Shown here in pieces: positions 49,514 to 59,514 of a stretch of DNA of 64,000 bases. Position numbers and translations under genes: made by a program. The first letter of the stretch is position 1, and each line of letters opens with the position of its first letter. This stretch comes from Chamaecyparis obtusa (Eukaryota > Streptophyta > Pinopsida > Cupressales > Cupressaceae). Below the pieces are notes generated by a model. It was not told the origin of the DNA. It was given only the letters and a program-made list of their open reading frames with translations, and did not search any database. The DNA lies in the NCBI GenBank assembly GCA_027943335.1, contig BSBK01001879.1, positions 909,501-973,500 of the forward strand, read 5' to 3'.

Positions 49514-49744
49514 GTATGGAAGTTGTATATGACGCATGTATAGGATTTTGGTAGAAAGTTTTTTGGTTTTTGTGCCCCACCTTTTCCATTGATGTCAAAG
49601 GCGAAGAGACTCAATAAAAATGTATAAGTGTGATGTATACCAAAAGGGGGAGTATTATTATTGATATAGCTCTGGACTTGGCATTTTGAGATGGACACTT
49701 AGCCATTTTTCCTAAGTGTTGGCATCAATACAAAAGGGGGAGAT
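49514..49744 (+). promoter_or_regulatory. Element X 3' leader and polypurine tract
   Basis: Two tracts occur, CCAAAAGGGGGAGTA (49641) and ACAAAAGGGGGAGAT (49730-49744). The second abuts the 3' LTR, the same arrangement as in elements A and C. Confidence 0.8.
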
Positions 49745-50796
49745 TTTTGGTAAGAGTTAATCTATAATGTATGGTATATTATCATTGATGACAAATAATA
49801 TCATTACTCTTGGCCATGATGCAGACAAGCTAGTTTACTGGAGGATTTGTTACCTATATTTGTCTAAGTACTAGAAGAAGGACAGTGACCAGTTGAATAA
49901 ATCAATGTGGTTTAGACAAAATTCTAAGTGTTAGTGCATGCAATTATAAGGTATGAATTCAGACATACTATTATGTCTAATGTGGTAATCACAGATCTTA
50001 AAGTCATCAGATGCATGATATGATCACTGTAGAATATTGTATTGACAATTTTTGGAAGAACAAGATAGTTCAAAGAGATTGCATTGGTAAACTTGGTAAA
50101 TCATTTTTGTTTATCAATTTAATGAATTTTGTTAATAGAGATGATATCAAAGTCTTCTTTATTTGGTTAGAAAGGATTGATTTTATGTTTTGATCTTTTT
50201 TTGGTGTGCATACATCTACACATTTCATTACTCTTATTGAGCTGAGATAGTTTATGTTTTGAGGTTATGATCTTATATTTAAGATTTAGTTTTGATTGCA
50301 AAGGACAAAAAAGTGATTAATGATGATATTGTGACAAGGTAATAAGAAGAGACTATGTTGATGTGCAGATCTATGTTTGGAGCTTCATTGGATCTATATA
50401 AGCATTATTGATGTTAATAGTCAGTTCGTTATAGGACTGTAAGTCCACTTGTTTATGTAATTAGTTATAAGCCTTGATGTATTCTAATTGTAATAGTTGA
50501 GAAGTGAGCTCTAGGTTGTAAGCCTAAATGTAAGTGCATTCCTCATTTTAGTACTTATGCCTTTAACCAGACACTTATTATTGCAGTAGTGAGATATTTG
50601 TGGGTATCATCCTCATCGGGGTTTTTCCCTTAATCAAATTTTCCTCAAAAATAAATGATGGCGTTGTGATGTTGATGTTATGTGTTTTATTTTCTTTACT
50701 TGAATTTACTTTCTGTATTAAGTTATGGTTTCAATTTAAAAGGATAAAGATTAATGATGCACCGATTCACCGCCCCTGTGATCCCTAATCTTAAAA
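49745..50796 (+). repeat. Element X 3' LTR
   Basis: 1052 bp, TTTTGGTAAGAGTTAATC...CTAATCTTAAAA. Both terminal dinucleotides have decayed relative to the 5' LTR. GGATCTATATAAGC (about 50390) is a TATA-like site. It is followed by GTATG. Confidence 0.9.
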
Positions 50797-51243
50797 GTAT
50801 GCTCAAAATTTTTATTGTAGATAATATTTTACATACCAAGCTTTTCTTGGAAATGTTTAAAATTTGTTTGACCACTTCTTTAATTTTACATCATGATTGT
50901 CTTTTTTAGATTGGCTTGAGCAAGTGGTTTACTCTAATTTGGAGTTGATGATATTGCAATTATTCCTAAAACAAAGTATATTTATCCAATTTACAATTAT
51001 TTTTTTGTATTATCAAAAGTGAATAATGTTTTTTCTTTAATGTTAAATTTTTTATTGTTGAGAAGACAAAAAATATTACTAGTCCTTGCACCTAAAGAGG
51101 TGTAATGGGTACGTCGGTTGTAAATATGTTGAAGAACACGAAAACCCAAAAATGAGTAAATGCAAATATACTTGAGGATATGGCATATACAAAATATTTG
51201 TACAATATCAAAATTGATTAATTGAAACATATTTGTTGTTAAT
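50797..51243. other. Spacer between elements X and D
   Basis: AT-rich. Bases about 50817-50934 repeat, diverged, the 120 bp before the X 5' LTR (both end TTTTTTAG-TTG-CTTGAGCAAGTGG). No gene seen. Confidence 0.65.
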
Positions 51244-51736
51244 TGTTGGAATGTGAAGTCATCACGAAGAACCACTTGCAGTGGTTGATTCATCATGCAT
51301 AATCATCTACTTGTAGTTGAGTCATCATGGGTACTCATCTAGTACCCATGAGGTGCAAATTTTTTGAGACTTACTATAAATTGACATTTTTAATGAGTCA
51401 AATTACTATAAATAGTAAGTCATTTTGGTGAATTACCAAAAATAGTAATTTCAACAAGTGTTGTACATGTAGTTGTATGAGTCATACTTACTAAATTCAG
51501 TAAGTGATATGTAATTGGGACTCTGCAACTAGATTGTTATATGAAACTCAAAATCATGTTTGCTCATTCATTTTTTAACATTGTTTTAACTGTGAAAATT
51601 CTTAAGAAATAATATTGAAAGATATTTGCCCATGGCTTTTTACTAGTACAATTTTACCAAGTTTTTCCACTTAAAATTTTGTGTTATGTGTATTTTCTCT
51701 TCTCTGCAATTTTCTACACATGTTAATTTCATATCA
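51244..51736 (+). repeat. Element D 5' LTR
   Basis: 493 bp. It contains ACTATAAATAGTAAG (about 51406), a TATA-like site. It is followed by ATTGTATCAGAGC (51737), a primer site of the initiator tRNA-Met type with one change. Confidence 0.9.
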
Positions 51737-51792
51737 ATTGTATCAGAGCAAGCTTATTTTATGTAGCATTTGTTTGATTTGAGAGGTGAGCA

Positions 51793-52560
51793 ATGGTGAG
51801 AGGTTATGTTACCAGATTTGAGGTGCAAAATTTTGATGGGTCAAAATTTTCTCTTTGGAAGCTGAAGATTCAAGCTTTCCTAGTGAAGGATGGATGTGAT
51901 AGAGCTTTTCAGGGGGTAGCATCAAAACTTACAAATGAGAACATCAGATTGGAATATTATGGATAACACTACTAGACAAATAATCTAGTTATATCTAGCA
52001 GATTCAATTATGTTCAATGTTGTAGAGGAGAAATTTTCTCATGATTTATGGAATAAGCTTGCAAAGTTGCATGAGATGAAGTCTTTGGCAAATAAAATTA
52101 TGTTATACATGCAATTGTATAATTTGAGGATGTGTGATAATTCATCTGGCATGGACCACTTGAATTATTTTAACACACTAGCAAGAAAGTTGGCTTCAGT
52201 GAGAGTTATAATTGATGAAGAAGATAAGGAAGTAATTTTACTTTGCTCCTTTCTTGATAGTTGGGATCAATTGGTTATGGCTCTTGGTAATTGTGCACCG
52301 AGTAGGAAGTTAGTTTTTGAAGATGTGGTAGCCACTTTAATTTCTTAAGATTTAAGGCAAAATACTTCTCAAGGATCCTCTTTAAATGAAGCTCTAGTTC
52401 CTAGAGGTAGAACTCAAGAAATAAATAATACTGATCGTGGAAAAACCCAAGTCAAAATCTAAGGGGCGAAAAAAGGCAAAGTGCTGGAATTGTGGCAAAA
52501 ATGGACATGTCAAAAAGGATTGAAAGTTTCCAAAAGCAACCAAGGAGAATCCTAGTACAC
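51793..52560 (+). pseudogene. Element D gag
   Basis: ATG 51793 opens MVRGYVTRFEVQNFDGSKFS. After a frame break near 51970, an open stretch 52010-52348 carries KLHEMKSLANKIMLYMQLYN, typical of copia gag. The zinc knuckle KCWNCGKNGHVKKD lies near 52483-52524, with its last Cys codon now TGA. Confidence 0.8.
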
Positions 52561-52599
52561 CTACATTTGAAGCAAATACTACATAAGTTAAAACACCAT

Positions 52600-53880
52600 T
52601 GGAAGATTGAGAGGTATTAACTGCTATTCTAAGAAGCTCTTTACTTCATGTTTGGATTCTTGATTATGGTGCTTCCTTTCATATGACTCCTCAAAGAGAC
52701 TGGTTTTCTACTTATTGGGCTTGTGATGAAGGTATGGTTTATATGGAAAATAAAAACCCATGCTAAGCCATTGGTGAAGGAGAGGTAAGAATTAAGATGT
52801 TTGATGGAGTAGTTAGAACTATTCAACATGTTTGACATGTCCCTGGTTTAAAGAAAAAAATGCTTTCACTTGGAGTGTTTGATGAATGAGGTTTTCATTT
52901 TAGTGGTGAAAATAGTTGTCTAAAGTTGACAAAGGGAGTCTTGGTTGTGATAAAGGAAGAAAAAGTTGGAAATCTTTATAGGTTCGTTGGAAAAAATGAC
53001 AATGGAGAGACTATTGTGGTAACTGATGTAGAGATAGACTCATTAACAAACTAACATCAAAGGTTGGGCTATATGAGTGAATGAAGTCTCAAGATACTAT
53101 TAGATAGAAATATTCTCCTAGGTGTTAAATCTAAATATTCAAGTTTTTGTGAACATTACTTGTTTGGGAAACAAAATAGACTATTTTTTCTAGAAGTACT
53201 ACCAGAAGCAAAGATGTATTAGATTTAATTCATTCAAATAATAGGGAAGCTTGTGTAACATCTATTGGAGGTTCATCATATTTTGTTTCATTTATAGATG
53301 ATTATTCCCGTAAGGTGTGGATTTATATTCTCAAGAAGAAATATGAAGTGTTATCTTGTTTCAAGAGGTTAAGGGTTCTAGTAGAGAATAAAAAAGGTAA
53401 GACAATAAAATGTCTAAGAATTAATAATGGAGGTGAGTTGTTTTTAGTGGAAATTAACTAGTTTTGTTGTGAACATGGAATTGCAAGTTAATTGATGGTT
53501 CTTAGGACACCACAACAAAATGTTATTGCTAAATGCATGAAACATACAATTATGGAGTGAGCCAAATGTATGTTGAGAACTGTTGGTTTGGAGTAAAATT
53601 TTTGGGGTGAGGCTGTTAACACAATATTTTTCTTGATCAATAGATTGCCCATTACTACTCTTGATAATAAAATTCTTGAAGAAATTTGGAAAGGTAAACT
53701 AATTGATTACTCATTTCTCTGTATTTTTGGTTCTAATGCTTATGTGCATATTCCTAAAGAGAGTAGAAATAAATTAGACAAGAAGTACACAAAAATGTAT
53801 TTTTCTTGGTTATGTAGAAGGTACAAAGTGGTACATGTTGTGGGACATTGTTGCCCACAAGATTATAATTAGTTGAGATG
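52600..53880 (+). pseudogene. Element D protease and integrase
   Basis: Protease LDYGASFHMTPQRDWF (about 52657-52704), with Tyr in place of Ser in the active triplet. Integrase pieces are DLIHSNN (53224), FVSFIDDYSRKVWIYILKKK (53284-53343), LRINNGGE with the catalytic Asp lost, and a degenerate end of core near 53510. A conserved tail to about 53800 follows. Numerous stops. Confidence 0.8.
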
Positions 53881-53937
53881 TGTTCTTTAATGAAAAGAGG
53901 TGAAGAATAGTAGGGTATTAAAGTTATTCTATTAGAG

Positions 53938-56110
53938 GTGGAAACACATGATGATCTTCTAGATGTACTAGATGGAGACAAACTAGAAGATCATCTAGAT
54001 GAGCAACCAAATGAGCCACAAGGTGAAATATTACCCCTTGTAAGAAGATCTCGTAGAGTATCCAAAGCACCTAAAAGGTACTCTCCTACTTGTAATTTTG
54101 CTTATGTATTACTAACTGATGTTAGTGAACCTAGTTCATATTAGGAAGCTTGTGAAGCATAAAGTGCAGACAAATGGTGAACTGCTATGGAAGAGGAGAT
54201 GGAAGTTCTTCATAAGAATCAAACATGGGACCTTGTTCTATTACCTAAAGGAAGAAAATCTATTAGGAACAAGTGGGTCTTCAAATTGAAAAGTGATATC
54301 AATGATAATTTGGAGAGATATAAAGCTTGATTCGTGGCCAAGGGGTATGCTTAAAAATATGGTATAGATTTTGATGAATTTTTTTCACCTATTGTATATG
54401 ATCAGAGCATAGTCTAGGATGGAATTGGGAAAATACTAAAATCCAATTTTTTGGTATTTTCTATGTTTCTGTAAACTACAATTTTGAAGGTCTTCGGGGA
54501 CTCACCCTGGTGTGGCCTCTCAGTTTTGGTTCAAGATTTATTGAAGACCTTTCCAATGGAGTAAACAGTTCTCAATTTGGAGCCAGGACTAGAAATTTAT
54601 GCCTTCTCCAAGCGGGCCTATTTATATATATATATATATATATATATTTTATATTTTTTGGTAGTTTTAATAATTTATTTATAATAAACATTATGAGGAC
54701 TCTCCATTTCATTTCCAAGGGGTTCTAGTGACCCTTGGGATCTATCAGATCTATATAATATCCAATTTCAAATAGAATGGGTCACTTTTTGGCTTGCAAT
54801 CCTATTATTAATCTTTGTCATTTTTTTTACATTGAACTTAACAATACCGCATGTATCACACTAGGTATTGTAACCTAATTTAATAATTCAGATCAATATG
54901 TTTGAGTACTATTAGAGTTTATTTAGATCTTGTTAGTAGTATTGATTTGGAGTTAGAATAATTAGACATTAAAATAACCTTCTTGCATGGTGATCTCTCT
55001 ATGTATATTTATATGTAGTAACCAGAAGGTTTTAAGGGAAAAGGAAAGAGAGTCTTGTTTGTAGATTGAAAAAATAATTGTATGGCTTAAAACAAGTGCC
55101 AAGATGTTGGTAAAAGTGATTTGATTCCTTCATGATGAGTGTATATTTTAGTAGATGCGAGGTTGATCATTGTGTCTATTTTCAAAGGTATGATGATGGT
55201 AGTTTGATCATTATAATTTTGTATGTAGATGATGTGTTGGTTGTAGGTCCCATCATGGATAGGATTATCCATTTGAAAGCTCATCTTGCTAGGGAGTTTG
55301 ACATGAAGGACTTAGGAAGTGCAAACCAAATACTTGGAATGAGGATACATAGATATAGAAATAATAAGAAATTATGGTTTTCATGGAAGACTTATGTGGA
55401 GAAGGTTTTGCAGTGCTTCAATATGTAGAATGCACAACCAAATAGTACTCCATTTCTTGTTCACATTAAGTTGTCTTCAAAATAGTGCCCTAGCATAGAA
55501 GCATAAAAGAAACATGTCTCATGTACTATACTCATCAGCAATTGAGAGTCTTATGTTCACCATGGTATGCACAAAACTATACATTATGCAAGTAGTGGGA
55601 GTTGTTAGTCGGTACAAAATGAATCCTAGTATGGATTATTGGACAACTATTTAGGGGATTCTTAGATATCTAAGAGGCACTTCATATGTTGTTATCTATT
55701 ATAGTAGGAATAGTCTTCAAGTAGATGGGTATGTAGAAGATTTTTGTAGAGACAGAGATAAGAGAAAGTCTATTATAGGTTATGTTTTCTCTTTAGCTAG
55801 AAGTGTTGTTAGTTGGGTTTCAAAGTTCCATACACTAATGGTATTATCAATTACTAAAGCCAAATATATGGCAGCAACATGGACTGGCAAGGAGACAATC
55901 TGGCTAGGCTTTTGGGTGAGTGACAAGTAAAATAGGACAAAATGGTTTTACATTGTGACAGTCAAAGTGCTATTCACTTAGCATAGAATTCAGAATTTTA
56001 TTCCATAATAAAGCATATTGATATTCAATATCACTTTCTTCATGAAGTGGTGGAAGGAGGATAGACTCTTTGGCCAAAATTCACATTGATATTAACCCTA
56101 CATATATTAT
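53938..56110 (+). pseudogene. Element D reverse transcriptase and RNase H
   Basis: A linker with RRSRRVSKAPKRYSP (about 54040) precedes the RT: NKWVFKLKSDINDNLERYKA (54269), FVAKGYA, GIDFDEFFSPIV (to 54395), then the 0.5-kb insertion, then STIRVYLDLVSSIDLELE (about 54908), ITFLHGDL and the intact catalytic YVDD box (about 55223). RNase H is degenerate from about 55640: YLRGTSYVV, RDKRKSIIGYVFSLA, KAKYMAAT (about 55857), DI-YHF. It ends near 56110. Not translatable. Confidence 0.82.
54396..54901. mobile_element. Unclassified 0.5-kb insertion in element D RT, with ATATG target duplication
   Basis: The RT reading is interrupted after SPIV and resumes about 500 bp later. ATATG occurs at both junctions (54396-54400 and 54897-54901). 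The inserted piece may be read as beginning TGATCAGAG and ending CAGATCA, so it could be a solo LTR or a small non-autonomous element. It contains a (TA)n run (about 54629-54650) and no ORF. Its class is unresolved. Confidence 0.6.
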
Positions 56111-56251
56111 GACAAAGGCTATCAGTAGAGAGAATTTCATTTGGTGAAAAACTTCTCTTGGTTTGTAGATTACCTGAAAATGAGTTGCATTGGAAATGGT
56201 CTTTCAGTAGAGGAATTTCATAAATTTGTAATTGGACTTCAAGTGGAAGAA

Positions 56252-56756
56252 TGTTAGAATGTGAATTCATCATGGAGAACCACTTGTAGTGGTTGAGTCA
56301 TCATGGAGAATCACCTAGTTTTGGTTGAGCCATCAAATGGAGTTGAGTAATCATGGGTACTCATCTAGTGCCCACAGGTGCAATTTTTTTTAGACTTACT
56401 ATAATAAAAAAATTTAATGAGTTGACTTTCTATAAATAGTAATTCATTTTGGTGACTAACCAAAATAGTAATCTAAACAAGTGTTGTACATGTGGTATGA
56501 GTCATACTTACTAAATTTAGTAAATAGTATGTAATTAGGACTCTATGACTTGGTTGTTATATGCAACTCAAAGTCATGTTTGTTCATATGTTTTATAACA
56601 TTGTTGTAACTGTGAAAATTCCTGAGAAATAATATTGAAATATATTTGCCTGTGGCTTTTTACTGGTATAATTTTACCATGTTTTTCCACATAAAATTCT
56701 ATCTTTTGTGTATTTTATCTTCTCTACAATTTTCTACACTTGTTAATTTCATATCA
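56252..56756 (+). repeat. Element D 3' LTR
   Basis: 505 bp, preceded by the purine stretch AAGTGGAAGA. It is diverged from the 5' LTR by many substitutions and small indels, which makes D one of the older insertions. Confidence 0.9.
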
Positions 56757-57936
56757 TTAGCTACCAAGATACATGTGTCATTATTGATGTTGTTCTCTTG
56801 AAGATAACATTTTGTAGTATTACACATAGAAAGGTAGGCATTCCCATAGATGAGTTTTTCTTGCATTAATGCAAACCTATAAACCATTAATATAATGAAA
56901 AACTAAATATACATATGGTATATTTGAAGGTTTGACCTATAATTAGTGATTATGTTTATGTCTTTCAAATGGTCATAAAGTCATATTTTTGTTTGGAAAC
57001 ACATATTCACATCTATTGTTCCATTTTCATGATGTTTGTCCTTATAATGCATGTTATTATTATGGTCCCATCTTTTATGCACCTTGTTATTTTATTGGTA
57101 GGTACATTCTTACATTTTTTTTTTTATTATGCACATTCCTTATGAAAAATAAAATCTCATCTAGATAAATTTACTCAAGTCAAATATCCTAATACATAAT
57201 GATAACTGCATTTTTCATACAATTGTACAACTTAATTTAATGGAAATTTCTACTGCAAGTTTGACTAATGACTACCATACTCATTATCAACCTTGTATAT
57301 TGCATACTTCTTTTTGTAATTTTTTGTTTACCAGTTAGATTCATAGTGAAGAATATTAAGAACAAATTTTCACCATGCTGAGTGTATTTTTTCCTTTTAT
57401 GTGAAGTTTCAATTTGTGCATTCTAAAAGGTTTTCTTTGCAGTGAAAATTTAAGAAAATGAATATGAATGCCTTTACATAGATTAAAATTTCCTAAAGTT
57501 TTTAAATTTTTCAACTTTTTTATTGTCATCCCTAAAATTGAATAAAAATCATTAGACCAAAATATAAAAGAACAACCACATATCTCATAACAAGACACTA
57601 AGAAAGAATAACACATTGTTTTATTTCTCTTAAAACTTAATTGCTTTGCACAATGGAGAGAAATGAATCAAAATTATATTTCATTGATAAAACTCATGAT
57701 TTATTTACCATTTAATATTCAAACAACTAAATACACCAAAAATCAACAAAGGAATCAACCCATATTCATAAAATTGCTCTAGAGAAGGTTTGCAACACTA
57801 CCCAAAACCATAAAACTTGCTACTTGAACCAAATATGTTTGGAGCCAAGAGAATGGTTTGCAAAAAAAAGGAGCGGAACACTTATAAAAGAGAGAAAAAA
57901 AAATATATAGACATAAGGAAGAGATCAGATCAAATT
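56757..57936. other. AT-rich spacer
   Basis: No gene, LTR pair or RNA gene recognised; poly(T) at about 57115. Confidence 0.6.
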
Positions 57937-59361
57937 TGATGCTGCCACCTATCCCTCTTCAATCTGATTGGCCAAAATATATTCTCCCTCTTATCACTAA
58001 TGAACCTAGGATTCCAAAATTAATTAGAATGCAACAAGCTTCAGGTGAAAACCTAAAACTGACCTAACAAGATTTAATACATAAAATTATTACACTAGCA
58101 TATTATTCTATCACTTAACCTTCAAAGGTGAAAAAATCACCAACCGATGAATGAACAGTCTCACAATAGGTAATGATAATCACACCATTGTCTCTCTTAG
58201 GAATAATGCATTCATACTAAGGATTACTTTTCCCATCATTAAATACATTTAGATTGTCAACCCAAGAACATAGACTTGAAATGGGACAACACAGTTTGTG
58301 CACCAAGCTCCTCAAAGAGTCACACTACTTATGCTGCAGGAAGATAAAATGCATAAAAGAAACCTATGCTATTGCTATAGGAAAGTAAGCACACTTAACT
58401 ACTTAATGAAATCACTGCTGAAAACTTACAAACTAAACTAAAGTCTGCTTAACCACTTAAAGCGTTCACTATGTCTATCTATGCAAGTGCTGCAGGAACA
58501 TTCACAGTAGTAATGCTGCAGGAGTTAAACAGTAACTTCTACTTGAAAATATGAAGAATGCATAAACTAATTCTACTCTATCCTAATCTACTCCACCTCC
58601 CAAGTGGGACCCCTTGGTTGGATTTTTCTAACTACTAACATAGAAGATACTTCAAAATCACTCTTTCATTATATTCTCATAAACTGATTACATAGTAATG
58701 GAACAAGAAATGAAACACAGAAAAGAGTAGTTTTGCTACAAAACACAACTTACGTATCTATTTTCTCATTATATTGTTTAATCCATCCAATCCATTTATA
58801 TAGAGGATTGATATTTTATTGAAAACATGAAAGTAGATTCTAACTAAGTCTCACCACAGAAAGGGGAAACATAAAAACCACAATGGAGTACAATAAAGAT
58901 CAGATAACTAATTTTTAATAGACTAACAAGCACTGAGAAAATATAGTAGAGTTGTTTCCTATATTCCCTGGAATGATGGATCCTCTCAAGTAGCGACATG
59001 GTCCTCGGTACTATAATTTCTTTCTCCACCAAAACTAGAATTTCAATTCCTTTCTTCAATGTGGTCGATCCACTCCTAGATGCTCCTTGTTTTCCTAGCA
59101 AGTTAGTACATGGTATATATATACAAGTCAACTTAATCAATTCTTACTCAAATATTAGAACATAGATTAAAGTAGCTATATGAAGTACTACAATTTATAT
59201 ATAATGTTCGGCAAAACATGTGACATCTAACTACCCATAATCTTGGTTCTAACTGTACTTTATCACAAATTCACATAGTTATAAGGTTATGAAATGTATT
59301 GGAAATGTTTCAATGGAGCATAAAGATTATAATAAAATAGAGACAATAAATTGTCTCATCA
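57937..59361 (-). repeat. Element E probable 3' LTR
   Basis: The right end is set by the polypurine tract TAGTAGGGGGCAGA (minus strand), directly followed by TGATGAGACAATTTATTG. The left end is a guess: TGATGC at 57937 would give the minus-strand end GCAGCATCA, matching a TGATG...CATCA terminus. A TATA box, CTATATAAATGG, lies at about 58797. The second LTR is not in the window. Confidence 0.4.
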
Positions 59362-59375
59362 TCTGCCCCCTACTA
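59362..59375 (-). promoter_or_regulatory. Element E polypurine tract
   Basis: Minus strand TTAGTAGGGGGCAGA, just upstream of the LTR start; the expected primer for plus-strand DNA synthesis. Confidence 0.65.
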
Positions 59376-59514
59376 AGAACAAGGCTTGTCCTCAAGCATT
59401 GCATCTTTTGGCTATGGATCTAAAATCACCAACACTTGTCTTTCCTTTCTTCCCACTCTTAAAAGTATAATAAAATCCTCGTGTCCTTGCCCAATAATCT
59501 ATACGGTGCTCCTC

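Larger units (their letters stand above)
22537..50796 (+). mobile_element. Element X: copia-type, apparently non-autonomous LTR retrotransposon, split by three later insertions
   Basis: LTRs are 22537-23600 and 49745-50796, flanked by GCATG (22532-22536) and GTATG (50797-50801), a target duplication with one C/T change. A primer site follows the 5' LTR and a polypurine tract precedes the 3' LTR. The interior survives as 23601-24568, 31453-32953, 39921-42095 and 49208-49744, separated by elements A, B and C. Removing these leaves about 7.2 kb. The interior encodes a gag C-terminal half with zinc knuckles and then a long ORF that is not protease, integrase, RT or RNase H. Nested insertions date X as older than A, B and C. 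Confidence 0.88.
51244..56756 (+). mobile_element. Element D: old Ty1/copia retrotransposon
   Basis: LTRs 51244-51736 (493 bp) and 56252-56756 (505 bp) begin TGTT(G/A)GAATGTGAA and end TTTCATATCA. Flanking 5-mers TTAAT and TTAGC match at only three positions, so the target duplication is decayed. The interior has gag, protease, integrase, RT and RNase H in copia order with many stops and frameshifts, plus a 0.5-kb insertion in RT (about 54401-54896). Its LTR length and gag start differ from A and C, so it is a different lineage. Confidence 0.9.
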
